Source of the DNA: Acidobacteriota bacterium
GTDB lineage: Bacteria > Acidobacteriota > Terriglobia > UBA7540
Assembly (NCBI GenBank): GCA_003165315.1
Contig: PLSX01000068.1
Span: forward strand, 1-36,905
Reading direction: 5' to 3'
Length of the DNA: 36,905 nt
Shown: one piece after another, positions 8,784 to 18,900 of the stretch
How positions within the stretch are numbered: the first letter of the stretch is position 1
Layout: each line of letters starts with the position of its first letter
Position numbers and translations under genes: made by a program
Notes under the pieces: generated by a model
Databases searched by the model: none
What the model saw: the letters and a program-made list of their open reading frames with translations, nothing else
Told to the model about the DNA's origin: nothing

Positions 8784-9602
8784 ATGAAGGATCGGAAGAC
8801 CATTAAAGATAGGTTTACGGACAAGGTGGCGATCGTCACCGGAGGTTCGTCGGGAATCGGCAAAGCGACCGTGGAAGAGATCTGCAAGGAGGGGGCATCC
8901 GTTGTCTTTACAGGTTTGGAGGATGACGGCCATCAGATGGCAAGGGAGATGGAGGGCCAAGGCTTTAACGTCGCGTATTGTCAGGGCGACATGTCGGGCG
9001 AGCAATTCTGTAAAGGCGTTGTGGCTCTGGCGCTAAAGAAATACGGCAAGGTCAATTACCTTCTCAATAACGCTTTCTCTTTCGTGTCGAAAGGGCCCGA
9101 TGCTTCGCGAGCTGATTGGCTCCGCACGTTTGAGGTGGGGCCCGTGGCTTTTGCCTTGATGGCAAGTCTGGTGGCTTCCTCCATGAAGGAGCAGGGAGGT
9201 GGCGCAATCGTCAACGTATCGAGTATATCCGCTTTCATTGCCCAGCCTAATCGCTGGACTTACAACGCGGCCAAAGGCGCTGTTCACACCCTGACCAAGT
9301 GCATGGCGCTGGATTTGGTCCCTCACGGCATCAGAGTGAACAGCGTCAGCCCTGGCTGGATCTGGACGCGTGAAGTGCTAAAGGCCGCAGCGGGCGATCG
9401 GGAAAAATGGGAACCTGTGTGGGGGCAGTATCACATGCTTGAGCGGCTGGGTGAGCCGGTGGAGGTGGCTGCGGCCATCCTGTTCTTGTTCAGCGATGAC
9501 GCCGCGTTTGTGAACGCGGCCGACCTTGCGGTTGACGGTGGCTATGGCAGCCTGGGACCCGAGGGTTTGGGCAATACCAGCAAGTTTGCAGGTTCGAAAT
9601 AA
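8784..9602 (+). CDS. SDR-family NAD(P)-dependent oxidoreductase, candidate sugar dehydrogenase
   Basis: A 272-residue classical short-chain dehydrogenase. The ATG at 8784 is chosen because GGAGG (8771-8775) sits eight bases upstream; the in-frame GTG at 8769 overlaps that site. Visible motifs are T-G-G-S-S-G-I-G (cofactor), L-L-N-N-A, the catalytic serine in N-V-S-S-I-S, and Y-N-A-A-K (catalytic Tyr and Lys), then P-G-W-I-W-T. The end D-G-G-Y-G is typical, with about 15 extra residues after it. Substrate is not determined by these motifs. It lies 101 bases ahead of aldA and in the same window as rhamnosidases, RhaT and a deoxy-rhamnonate aldolase. From that I infer it may be L-rhamnose (or L-fucose) 1-dehydrogenase or a 2-keto-3-deoxy-acid dehydrogenase. 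This is inference from context only. Confidence 0.8.
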   Translation: MKDRKTIKDRFTDKVAIVTGGSSGIGKATVEEICKEGASVVFTGLEDDGHQMAREMEGQGFNVAYCQGDMSGEQFCKGVVALALKKYGKVNYLLNNAFSFVSKGPDASRADWLRTFEVGPVAFALMASLVASSMKEQGGGAIVNVSSISAFIAQPNRWTYNAAKGAVHTLTKCMALDLVPHGIRVNSVSPGWIWTREVLKAAAGDREKWEPVWGQYHMLERLGEPVEVAAAILFLFSDDAAFVNAADLAVDGGYGSLGPEGLGNTSKFAGSK

Positions 9603-9703
9603 ATGTTGGGACTAGCCTTGGTCCTGAGAAGTCCAATTTACTCCCCCCAAGGGGGATTAATAACATCAGCCGTGGGTGAAGCCTGCGGAAAGGGAGAAAC
9701 ACA

Positions 9704-11173
9704 ATGAGTTCAACGCAAACGTCAATTCGCCGATATGAAAATTTTATCGATGGTGAATTTGTCAAAAACGTCTCCGGCAGCACGATCACGGTGATCAATC
9801 CTGCCACGGAAGAGGTGATCTCTGAAGTTCCCAACGGGACGGCCGCGGAGATCGACGCAGCGGTGCTGGCAGCCGAAAAGGCCCAGAAAGCCTGGTGTAA
9901 ACGGCCCGCCATCGACCGTGCAGGTTTCCTGCGCGAGATCGGCCACGCCATTCGTGAGAATAAAGAGATGTTGGCCCGAACGATCGTGGAAGAGCAGGGC
10001 AAAATCCTCCCGCTGGCGGAAGTTGAAGTCAGTTTCACGGCGGACTACATGGATTACATGGCCGAGTTCGCGCGCCGGTATGAAGGTGAAATCATCCAAA
10101 GCGACCGCGCCAACGAAAACATCATGCTTTTCAAGATGCCCATAGGGGTCATCGCCGGAATCCTGCCTTGGAACTTCCCCTTCTTCTTGATCGCCCGCAA
10201 GATGGCGCCCGCGCTGGTAACCGGAAATACCATCGTGTTCAAACCCAGCAGCGAGACGCCCAACAATGCCTTTGAATTCGCCAAACTTGTAGCCCAATCA
10301 TCCTTGCCCAAAGGTGTGTTCAATCTGGTTTCCGGCCCGGGATCGGTGGTCGGAAAAGCATTGGCCAGCCATCCCAAGGTTGGCATGGTGAGCCTCACGG
10401 GCAGCGTTGGCGCGGGTGTTGCCATAATGAAGGCTGCGGCGGAGAACGTCACCAAGGTATCGCTCGAATTAGGCGGCAAGGCTCCCGCCATTGTCATGCA
10501 GGATGCGGACCTGGATCTGGCCGCCAAATGCATTCGCGATTCCCGCATCATCAATACCGGCCAGGTGTGCAACTGCGCCGAGCGCGTATATGTGCAGGAG
10601 TCGGTGGCGGAGAAGTTTATCGAGAAGGTTACGGCCGCGATGAAGGCCACGACCTTCGGTGATTCTCTGAATGAAGAAGGCGTGGAAATGGGCCCGCTGG
10701 TGAGCAAACAGCAGCTTTTGGATGTGGAAGGAGCGGTGGCGCAGGCTGTTAAGGACGGAGCTGAAGTAACTCTGGGGGGCAAACGAACTGACCGGCCCCG
10801 TGGGTTCTACTATCCGCCTACCGTGCTGACTAATTGTCGCCAGAATACGGACATCCTCCAGAAGGAGATCTTTGGCCCTGTCCTGCCCATCACCACGTTC
10901 AAGGACCTCGATGAGGCCATTGAAAAGGCAAACGATTGCGAATACGGCCTGACCTCTTCCATCTACACCCAGAACATTGATGTTGTTATGCGGGCTTGCA
11001 ACGAAATCAAGTTCGGCGAGACCTACGTGAACCGGGAGAACTTCGAGGCCATGCAGGGTTTCCATGCCGGGTGGCGGAAATCCGGCATTGGCGGCGCTGA
11101 TGGGAAGCATGGGATGGAGGAATACCTCCAAACCCATGTGGTCTACATCGATTACAATCAACAAAAAAGGTAA
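9704..11173 (+). CDS. aldA: Lactaldehyde dehydrogenase, AldA type
   Basis: A 489-residue NAD-dependent aldehyde dehydrogenase that matches the E. coli AldA pattern over long stretches: L-A-E-V-E-V-x-F-T-A-D-Y, A-R-R-Y-E-G-E-I-I-Q-S-D-R, I-L-P-W-N-F-P-F-F-L-I-A-R-K, and the end F-H-A-G-W-R-K-S-G-I-G-G-A-D-G-K-H-G. The catalytic cysteine is Cys289 in G-Q-V-C-N-C-A-E-R and the general base is Glu255 in L-E-L-G-G-K-A-P. GGGAG precedes the ATG by seven bases. AldA oxidises L-lactaldehyde, the end product of rhamnose and fucose breakdown, to L-lactate, and also glycolaldehyde. It lies between the SDR and the rhamnosidase block and fits an L-rhamnose pathway ending in lactaldehyde. Confidence 0.92.
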   Translation: MSSTQTSIRRYENFIDGEFVKNVSGSTITVINPATEEVISEVPNGTAAEIDAAVLAAEKAQKAWCKRPAIDRAGFLREIGHAIRENKEMLARTIVEEQGKILPLAEVEVSFTADYMDYMAEFARRYEGEIIQSDRANENIMLFKMPIGVIAGILPWNFPFFLIARKMAPALVTGNTIVFKPSSETPNNAFEFAKLVAQSSLPKGVFNLVSGPGSVVGKALASHPKVGMVSLTGSVGAGVAIMKAAAENVTKVSLELGGKAPAIVMQDADLDLAAKCIRDSRIINTGQVCNCAERVYVQESVAEKFIEKVTAAMKATTFGDSLNEEGVEMGPLVSKQQLLDVEGAVAQAVKDGAEVTLGGKRTDRPRGFYYPPTVLTNCRQNTDILQKEIFGPVLPITTFKDLDEAIEKANDCEYGLTSSIYTQNIDVVMRACNEIKFGETYVNRENFEAMQGFHAGWRKSGIGGADGKHGMEEYLQTHVVYIDYNQQKR

Positions 11174-11451
11174 GTTGGTTTGAGATGGGTTACCAAAGCG
11201 CCGGCTGGATTACAACGGTGGATCAATAAAGGGTGTCGCATAAAATGTTTCCTGTGTCTGCGCCACCCGGCAAGATGTTAGAGGCCGAGTGATGAAAATA
11301 AAGGATTGACTCCTCACTATCCAACTCCGCCCTCCCAACCTCAAGTAATAGACTTGGCCCGACATCTCCACGAACATACCTAGGATCATGCGGCGCCTTG
11401 ACCGGCACAGAGCGGGCGTGGTACGGTTCCGCGTTCGGAGGAGGATATATT

Positions 11452-12453
11452 TTGCTGATTCGAAGAGTGCTAATGGCAGGTTTGGCCATTTGCCTGGTGG
11501 CAGCATGTTTACATGCGCAAACGGCAGGGCAGAGTGAGGCATTTCACCCCGGAGAGATCATGCTGGACGATGCGGGTAAGCCCATCAACGCGCACTGGGG
11601 CAGCATCCTGCGTTATCACGGCGTGTACTACTGGTTTGGCGGAATTATGGAAGGGAAGACCATCAACCAGCACGTGCCTCTGCCCGGAGTTTCCTGCTAC
11701 TCATCGCGTGACCTCTACCACTGGAAAAATGAAGGCATCGTGATGCCGGGGGAGATCGCAGGAACCGATTTGGTTCTGCCGCGGTATCCCGAACGGGAAA
11801 AGGTGATTTACAATCGTCGAACGAGAAAATTTGTGATGTGGATGCATGTGGACACCACGGAGTACCACTACGCCCGGGCAGCAGTTGCCGTTAGCGACTC
11901 GCCCACCGGCCCTTACCATTATCTGGGCAGCATGCGCCCGAACGGCTCCGAGTGCCGCGACATGACGGTGTTTCAGGATAAGGATGGCAAGGCCTACCTG
12001 ATTTTTTCCTCCGAAGGCAATGCGACGACCCACATCGCTCAACTTACTGACGATTACCTGAAACCAAACGGCGCGATGGCGCGCCTCTTTATTGACCAGT
12101 GGCGGGAGGGACCGGCGGTGTTCAGGTATGGGAAGCGCTATTTCCTGATCAATTCCAAGTGCGCGGGGTGGGCATTTAGTGCGGCTCGGTTCGCGGTTGC
12201 GCCCTCCATGCTGGGTCCGTGGAAAGAGCTGGGAAATCCCACTGTAGGCGCCGGCTCCGACAAAACGTTTGATTCTCAAAGCTCCGACGTCCTGCAGGTC
12301 GCCGGCAAGCGCGGCGCCTTTATTTTCCTGGGTGACCGCTGGAAACCCGACGATCTGGTGGACTCTCGCTACATCTGGCTGCCCATCAGTATCCAGGGGG
12401 ATAAGCTGGAAATTCAGTGGCGCGATCATTGGGACCTTTCAGTATTCAAGTAG
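11452..12453 (+). CDS. Exported GH43-like beta-propeller glycosidase
   Basis: A 333-residue protein. The TTG at 11452 is chosen: GGAGGAGG lies seven bases upstream and this start gives a proper signal peptide (L-I-R-R-V-L-M-A-G-L-A-I-C-L-V-A-A-C-L-H-A-Q). The mature part has blade-like motifs of glycoside hydrolase family 43: I-N-A-H-W-G-S-I-L with Y-Y-W-F-G-G, S-S-R-D-L-Y-H-W, R-D-M-T-V-F-Q-D-K-D-G-K-A-Y-L-I-F-S-S-E, and R-E-G-P-A-V-F. It resembles the exo-beta-1,3-galactanase-like branch. Where most GH43 enzymes have a catalytic Asp in blade 1, this protein has A-H-W-G, as in the branch said to lack that residue. Substrate is uncertain. It heads a same-strand run with GH106 and GH78 genes, suggesting joint attack on a galactan- or pectin-type side chain capped with rhamnose. 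Confidence 0.78.
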   Translation: MLIRRVLMAGLAICLVAACLHAQTAGQSEAFHPGEIMLDDAGKPINAHWGSILRYHGVYYWFGGIMEGKTINQHVPLPGVSCYSSRDLYHWKNEGIVMPGEIAGTDLVLPRYPEREKVIYNRRTRKFVMWMHVDTTEYHYARAAVAVSDSPTGPYHYLGSMRPNGSECRDMTVFQDKDGKAYLIFSSEGNATTHIAQLTDDYLKPNGAMARLFIDQWREGPAVFRYGKRYFLINSKCAGWAFSAARFAVAPSMLGPWKELGNPTVGAGSDKTFDSQSSDVLQVAGKRGAFIFLGDRWKPDDLVDSRYIWLPISIQGDKLEIQWRDHWDLSVFK

Positions 12454-12577
12454 GCGAGCTGTGCGAGGGCAGCGAGCAAGTCAAAAGTTAAAGCGCTAAA
12501 GGCAAACGTGAGAGACAGTGCGTGAAAGACGGCGGCGGACGGGGGCTTGGCAACATTTTCAAGCGGGGAGGCAGTGG

Positions 12578-15500
12578 ATGAGGAAGTTGGCAATCGCCGC
12601 AGTGATGTTTCTTGTCTTGACCGGAGGCGTTCTGGGGGCGGGCGGCGGGCAATCGACGGATGAGATGGCGTCCAATTTTCGCACTCCCCCGGACTCCGCC
12701 AAACCTTGGACGTACTGGGTATGGCTGAATGGCAACGTCACCAAGGAAGGCATTACCAGCGATCTGGAGCAAATGAAGCGGCAGGGGATCAACGGCGTCC
12801 TGATCTTTCAGGCCGGCGACCGGACAACTCCTCGGGGTGTGCAATTTCTTAGCCCTGAGTGGCATGAGATGTTTCAGCACACCTTGCGCGAGGCGGAACG
12901 ACTGAGCATGACCGTCGTCATGGGCCTTTGCGATGGGTGGAATGCCGGTGGGACCTGGATCACCAAGGACCAGGCCAACAAAAAGCTTGTCTACTCGGAA
13001 TTGCAGGTGGAGGGCGCCAAGAAGCTTGACCGGCTGCTGCCCCTGCCGCCCATAGTGGACGATTACTATCATGACGTGGCCGTGCTGGCGATTCCGGAAA
13101 CGTCCACCCGCCCCGTGGCGCCTGCTGTGGTGACAGCCAATTCCACGCTGGAAGGATATGTGGGGGAATGGAACTTTTATCCCCAGGATGTGATCGATGG
13201 CGATCCTGGAAGCTACTGGTCCTCGGAAAAGAAAGCGCTGAGCATGAACGACCCCATGTGGCTCGCCTTTGATTACACCGATCCGCTCGCCGCCAGCGGA
13301 ATCTACGTGCAGCCAGGACCGGACAGTGGGCCGCGCGGGTGTGAAGTTCAAACCTCCCCGGACGGGGAAGAGTTCACGACGATTAGCAGTTTCATGCTGG
13401 ATAAAGGCCAGGGAAAAAGGGTGAGTTTTCCCACCGTGCGCAGCAGGCACTTTCGGCTCTTAATGACCTCTGCATACGGATCGCTCGTACAGGTGGCGGA
13501 AGCCGTGATGCTGCGCGAGGGGGATGAGCCGGTCCTTCGCCACGGAGTCAAATGGTGGTGGTTCAAGTCCGGCAATCGCGCATTTTGGGGTTATCCCCAC
13601 CAGGGACCGGCCGCGTTGGAAGAGGAGTACCCGCCTGATGGCGCAGTGGATTACCACTTGAAGGATGTGGTCAATCTAACGTCATCCCCTGATGCCGACG
13701 GACGCATTGTGTGGAACGTTCCCCCCGGCCGATGGACGATTCTGCGCTTCGGATACACGCTGGAAGGGCAGCATATTCGCGCTTCGTCGCTTGACGCTCC
13801 GCGCGGCTACGAAGCGGACATGCTGGACCGAGTCGGAATCGAAAGCCACATCGAACATGCCGCAACGCCCATTCTTGCCGACGTGGCGGCCACCAACACA
13901 AATGTCCTTAAGTATCTGCACATTGATAGCTACGAACTGGGCGCCAATGTTCGCGGCCAGCAACCCACTTGGTCGCGTGCGTTCGCTGAGCAGTTTCAGA
14001 AGCATCGCGGGTATGACCTGACTCCGTATCTCCCAACGCTTGCCCGCCGCATTGCCGAGAGCCGTGACGTGACAGACCGTTTTCTCTTCGACATTCGCTG
14101 GACCATCGGCGACTTGATGGCGGAACAGTTTTGGATCCCCTTTGGCGAACTGGCGCACCAACGCGGATTGAAGATCGAAAGTGAAACGGGCTATGGCAGC
14201 TATCCATTCCCGCATATCGACGGGCTGCGCTGCGCGGGCGACAATGATCTGCCCATGGGAGAGTTCTGGTTTGGCACCGATATCATGTCGCAGTTCAACC
14301 ATTGGGGAGACGTGATTCGGACGGAGGCGAGCGCGGCTCACATTTACGGCCGGCCCGTCGTGCAGGCGGAATCCTTCACTTCGTGGACCCATTGGCAGGA
14401 GTACCCGGAATCGTTGAAGCCTGTTGGCGATGAAGCCTTTCTCAACGGACTCAACCGCATGGCCTTCCATCAGTACACGGCGCAGCCAATCATCAACATG
14501 AAGCCGGGCTGGCAATACGGAGCAGGAACACACTTTGACCGCAACATCACCTGGTGGGAAGAGGCGCGCGGTTTCTTTGATTACCTGGCCCGATGCCAGT
14601 ACCTGCTGCAACAAGGCCAATTTCAGGCCGATGCGCTCTATTACTACGGCGAAGGCGTGAGCAAGTTCGTGCCCTCCCAGGTTTATCTTCGACCCACACT
14701 GCCGCAGGGTTATAACTTTGACGCCATCGATACAGAACTCGTGATGCATGGACTCGCGATTGACCACAGCCGATGGACTCTGCCTTCTGGAATGAGCTAT
14801 CGCGTCCTGGTGCTGCCCCAGGATGGCGTGATGTCCCCTGCGGTGCTGCACAGGATCCGTGAACTGGTGGAGCAGGGCGGAATATTGGCGGGGGTGAAGC
14901 CGCAGCAGACGCCCGGACTTGAAGATTATCCCCATTCCAGCTCGGAGCTAAAAGCGCTGAGCGATGAGATGTGGGGTGAGGTTGATGGAGTAAAGGTGAA
15001 GGAGAAGGGGTTGGGGAATGGGCGAATTTACTCGGTCGATTCCCTGGGTGAGCTATTTGCAAGTCAGAGTATTCCGCCCGACTTTAGTTATCACAGTGCT
15101 GCGGCAGGAACTCAGCTTGGCTTCCTGCACCGGTCCGCAGAAGACTCTGAGGTCTACTTTATCTCCAACCGTAAGGACCGCGATGAAGTGGCAGAGTGCA
15201 CGTTCCGTGTGGCAGGGAGGCAGCCAAGGATTCTGGACCCGGTTACGGGAAATTCTTGGCCTGCAGCGGCATTTAATCAATCCGGTGGACTTACCACCGT
15301 GCCTCTTGAATTCGCGCCCTACGGTTCTTTGTTTATCACATTCCAACAGCCGATCAGCCCCGAAGAACAGGGAAGCCGGAAAAGTAATTTCCCAGTCTAT
15401 TCAATGGCCGCCGAACTCACGGGGCCATGGGACGTAAGTTTTTATCCCAAGTGGGGCGCCCCGTCGAATGCGGAGTTTGCGAATTTGGTAAGTTGGACGC

Positions 15501-15901
15501 GTAGGCCGGAGGATGGAATTAAGTACTACTCGGGCACGGGAACGTACCGTAAGTCATTCGATCTTCCTCCTGCTCTGCAAGAAGGTGGTCATGGAAGAGT
15601 GGCTCTCGATCTTGGCGAGGTCAAGTATGTTGCGCAAGTGCGATTAAATGGAAAGGACCTTGGGCCGTTGTGGACCAAGCCCTTTCGTGTGGAGATTACC
15701 GATACCGTGAAGCCTGCCGGAAATGTCCTGGAGATCGACATCGCCAACCTCTGGCCGAACCGCATCATTGGTGATTCAGTGCTGCCGCCCGCACGGCGTT
15801 TCACACACACCAACATAGTTTACACCCAGGATACGCCGCTCTGGGAATCAGGCCTGTTGGGGCCGGTTACAATTGAATTGATTAAAGAGAACGGGAAGTA
15901 G
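12578..15901 (+). CDS. Secreted alpha-L-rhamnosidase, GH106 family
   Basis: A 1107-residue protein with a clear signal peptide (M-R-K-L-A-I-A-A-V-M-F-L-V-L). The ATG at 12578 follows GGGGAGG by eight bases; the open frame reaches upstream to 12518 but lacks such a site. The start of the mature region (P-W-T-Y-W-V-W-L-N-G-N-V-T-K-E-G-I, residues about 43-59) and the Q-G-I-N-G-V-L-I-F strand are typical of GH106. Residues about 204-312 form a discoidin-like (F5/8C) carbohydrate-binding insert (V-I-D-G-D-P-G-S-Y-W-S-S). Acidic residues in E-S-E-T-G-Y-G-S-Y and Q-A-E-S-F-T-S-W are catalytic candidates. A C-terminal jelly-roll domain (G-P-W-D-V-S-F) closes the protein. GH106 enzymes release terminal alpha-L-rhamnose, for example from rhamnogalacturonan side chains. 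It is probably periplasmic or extracellular, co-transcribed with the GH78 gene 36 bases on. Confidence 0.88.
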   Translation: MRKLAIAAVMFLVLTGGVLGAGGGQSTDEMASNFRTPPDSAKPWTYWVWLNGNVTKEGITSDLEQMKRQGINGVLIFQAGDRTTPRGVQFLSPEWHEMFQHTLREAERLSMTVVMGLCDGWNAGGTWITKDQANKKLVYSELQVEGAKKLDRLLPLPPIVDDYYHDVAVLAIPETSTRPVAPAVVTANSTLEGYVGEWNFYPQDVIDGDPGSYWSSEKKALSMNDPMWLAFDYTDPLAASGIYVQPGPDSGPRGCEVQTSPDGEEFTTISSFMLDKGQGKRVSFPTVRSRHFRLLMTSAYGSLVQVAEAVMLREGDEPVLRHGVKWWWFKSGNRAFWGYPHQGPAALEEEYPPDGAVDYHLKDVVNLTSSPDADGRIVWNVPPGRWTILRFGYTLEGQHIRASSLDAPRGYEADMLDRVGIESHIEHAATPILADVAATNTNVLKYLHIDSYELGANVRGQQPTWSRAFAEQFQKHRGYDLTPYLPTLARRIAESRDVTDRFLFDIRWTIGDLMAEQFWIPFGELAHQRGLKIESETGYGSYPFPHIDGLRCAGDNDLPMGEFWFGTDIMSQFNHWGDVIRTEASAAHIYGRPVVQAESFTSWTHWQEYPESLKPVGDEAFLNGLNRMAFHQYTAQPIINMKPGWQYGAGTHFDRNITWWEEARGFFDYLARCQYLLQQGQFQADALYYYGEGVSKFVPSQVYLRPTLPQGYNFDAIDTELVMHGLAIDHSRWTLPSGMSYRVLVLPQDGVMSPAVLHRIRELVEQGGILAGVKPQQTPGLEDYPHSSSELKALSDEMWGEVDGVKVKEKGLGNGRIYSVDSLGELFASQSIPPDFSYHSAAAGTQLGFLHRSAEDSEVYFISNRKDRDEVAECTFRVAGRQPRILDPVTGNSWPAAAFNQSGGLTTVPLEFAPYGSLFITFQQPISPEEQGSRKSNFPVYSMAAELTGPWDVSFYPKWGAPSNAEFANLVSWTRRPEDGIKYYSGTGTYRKSFDLPPALQEGGHGRVALDLGEVKYVAQVRLNGKDLGPLWTKPFRVEITDTVKPAGNVLEIDIANLWPNRIIGDSVLPPARRFTHTNIVYTQDTPLWESGLLGPVTIELIKENGK

Positions 15902-15936
15902 AATTCTCGGGATCTGTCAAACCAGGGGGCATCAGG

Positions 15937-18900
15937 ATGCGCAGAGTTTTGGTCATGGTTTTGGGCTTGTTGTATTCGGTTCCTGGATTGTTTGCAGCGG
16001 GAGGACAAGGGGCTTTGCGCCCGATCGATTTACGGTGCGAATATCGCACCAATCCCTTGGGCATTGACGCCGTGGCTCCGCGCCTGAGCTGGAAGCTTGA
16101 AGCATTGAACCCAGCGGCGCGTGGACTTGGCCAATCCGCATACCGCATTCTAGCGGCGAGTAGCGAAGCGCGATTGGTGCGCAATAATGGCGATTTTTGG
16201 GACAGCGGCAAAGTAGACCAGGCTCGTTCGATTCATGTCGCGTATGCGGGCAAGCCCCTAACATCAGGTGCGCTGGTGTGGTGGAAAGTGCAAGTTTGGG
16301 ACAATGACGGGAACCCGTCTAACTGGAGTGAGCCTGCCCACTGGTCCATGGGATTGCTTGCCTCGGGTGATTGGAAGGCGAAATGGATCGGGCTCGATGG
16401 CGGAGAGGGGAAGGCGCAGGAGTTGGTCGGCGCGCAGTGGATTGGCGCCACAAGTACCAAGCAGGGAACGAACTACTATCGCCGCACCTTTGAAAACTCT
16501 TCCGACAACCCTATTTCCGACGCGCTCTTGTTCCTGGTGGGATCGGGCGCGACGACGCTCGAGATTAACGGAGGCAAAGCGCGTACGTTCGGCGGCGTCA
16601 ATAAACCCTACTCAAACGATATCACGAGTGAATTACACCCGGGCGCCAACACTCTGGCGTGCAGCGTAACCAGCGCGGGAAATGCCCCGGCCGCGTTAAT
16701 TGGGGCTATTGAACTGGATCATGCCGACGGCACACGGGTCATGCTGCAAACGGACGAGCAGTGGCGCGTTTCCACCACCGATGCGCCCGATTGGAACAGG
16801 GAATCCTTCAGCGACACCTCGTGGGAACCCGCAAAAGTGCTGGGTCCCTACGGAATGGCGCCATGGGGGGAAGTCGGTTGGGCGTGGCGAACCGTTCTGC
16901 CGGCGCGCCTGTTGCGCAAGGAATTTAAGCCCACACCACAAGTAAAGCGCGCCACACTCTACGCCTCAGGGGTTGGGCTGTTTGAAGCCTATTTGAACGG
17001 AGAGAAAGTTAGCCGTGATGTTCTGGTGCCTGCCCTCAGCGAATATGAAAAGCGCGTTTTCTATCTTACCTACGATGTGACCAAGCTTTTGAAGCCCGGA
17101 ACGAATGCCCTTGGCGTGATGCTAGGGAACGGGCGTTTCTTCGCCATGCGCCACGAAATTCCCACCTACATGCGGACCTTTGGATATCCGCAAATGCGGC
17201 TGCAATTGGAAATGGAGACGACGGACGGGAAAATCGAACGCGTCTGCAGCGATGAGACCTGGAAGGTGACTGCCGACGGTCCCATTCGCTCCAATAACGA
17301 ATATGACGGCGAGATTTATGATGCTCGCAAAGAGATGGCAGGCTGGAGCCAATCGGGCTTCAGTGACGTGGGTTGGCAGCAGGCACATGTTCTGGCGGGC
17401 CCCGCAGGGGTTCTTTCCGCACAACCAATGGCGCCGATCCGGGTTACGCAAACTCTCAAGCCGGTCACTGTTCATGAGGTTCGGCCTGGTATTTACGTCT
17501 TTGATCTGGGACAGAACATTGCCGGGTGGTGTCGACTGACCGTGGCAGGCCCGCGGGGCACAACCATCACGCTTCGCCATGCCGAACGTTTGCGCGCCAA
17601 TGGCATGATCTATACGGACAACCTGCGTTCAGCGGAGGCCATGGACACCTACATCCTCAAAGGTGGGGGAACAGAGGTCTACGAGCCGCGCTTTACCTAT
17701 CACGGGTTTCGTTATGTGGAGTTGAAGGGATATCCCGGAAAGCCCACGCTCGCGACGCTTGAAGGCCGCCTCGTTCATGATGACCTTGACCCGGCATCTG
17801 AATTTTCCACGTCAAATCCACTGCTGAATCAGATCTACAAAGCGGTGACGTGGGGAACGGCGGACAACTACCGCAGCGTACCTACCGATTGTGACCAGCG
17901 CGACGAGCGCCAGGGCTGGCTGGGAGACCGTTCCGGCGGCAGCCTTGGCGAGACTTATATGTTCAATGTCGCCGCGTTCTATGCCAAGTGGGTTCAAGAC
18001 ATCAATGATGCGCAGGATTCAGAGGGGCGCATCAGCGATGTGTCTCCCGCCTATTGGCCGTTCTATAACGATAATGTCACCTGGCCCGCAAGCTTCATTC
18101 TCGTGGCAGACCACATGCACCGGCAATATGGTGACGCGCGGATTATCGAGCAGAACTATCCGGCTATGCGGAAGTGGATACTCCACATGCAGAGCTACCT
18201 GAAGGACGACCTGATGCCGCGCGATAGCTATGGCGATTGGTGCGTTCCGCCGGAATCGCCGGAGGTGATCAATTCCAAGGATCCAAGCCGCAGAACGGAT
18301 GGCACGCTGATTGGCACAGCCTATTTCTATCACTTGTTAGGGCTGATGGAGAACTTCGCCACGCTGGTGGGTAAGCCCGACGATGCGCGTGAATACTCGC
18401 AACTATCCTCTCGACTCCTTGTGGCATTCAACAAGACCTATTACCACGCTGAGTCCGCCCACTATAGCAATGCGTCAGAAACCTCCAGTGTACTGCCGCT
18501 GGCGTTTGGCATGGTCCCTGAGGGCGACCGGCAGCGGGTGGCGGATGCGCTTGCTGCCAAGATCGAGGACCAGGGCAAAGGCCATCTTGGCACCGGACTT
18601 CTGGGCGGCCAGACCGTGATGCAGACCCTTTCGGACACTGGCCACACCGCGCTCGCCTACCAAATCGCCTCGCAACGGACCTATCCTGGTTGGGGTTACA
18701 TGATGGATCACGGTGCCACGACCATTTGGGAACTCTGGAATGGGGACACCGCGAATCCAGCTATGAATTCAGGAAACCACTTGATGCTGGTGGGCGACCT
18801 CGTCACCTGGCTCTATGAAAATATGGCGGGGATTCGGCCGGATGCAGCACAGCCTGCGTTCAAACACATTTTCATGCGCCCAACTCCGGTAGACGATTTG

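Noticed and set aside
9642-9656. TCCCC / GGGGA hairpin after the SDR gene as terminator
   Set aside because: Only five pairs with no U tract; too weak to call.
11701-12429. 242-codon open frame on the minus strand
   Set aside because: Fully antisense to the GH43-like gene, no motif.
12488-13450. 320-codon open frame on the minus strand
   Set aside because: Antisense to the start of the GH106 gene and low-complexity (Pro/His-rich); no ribosome-binding site.
13682-14935. 417-codon open frame on the minus strand
   Set aside because: It lies entirely antisense to the well-supported GH106 gene, has no family resemblance, and is a by-product of GC-rich codon use.
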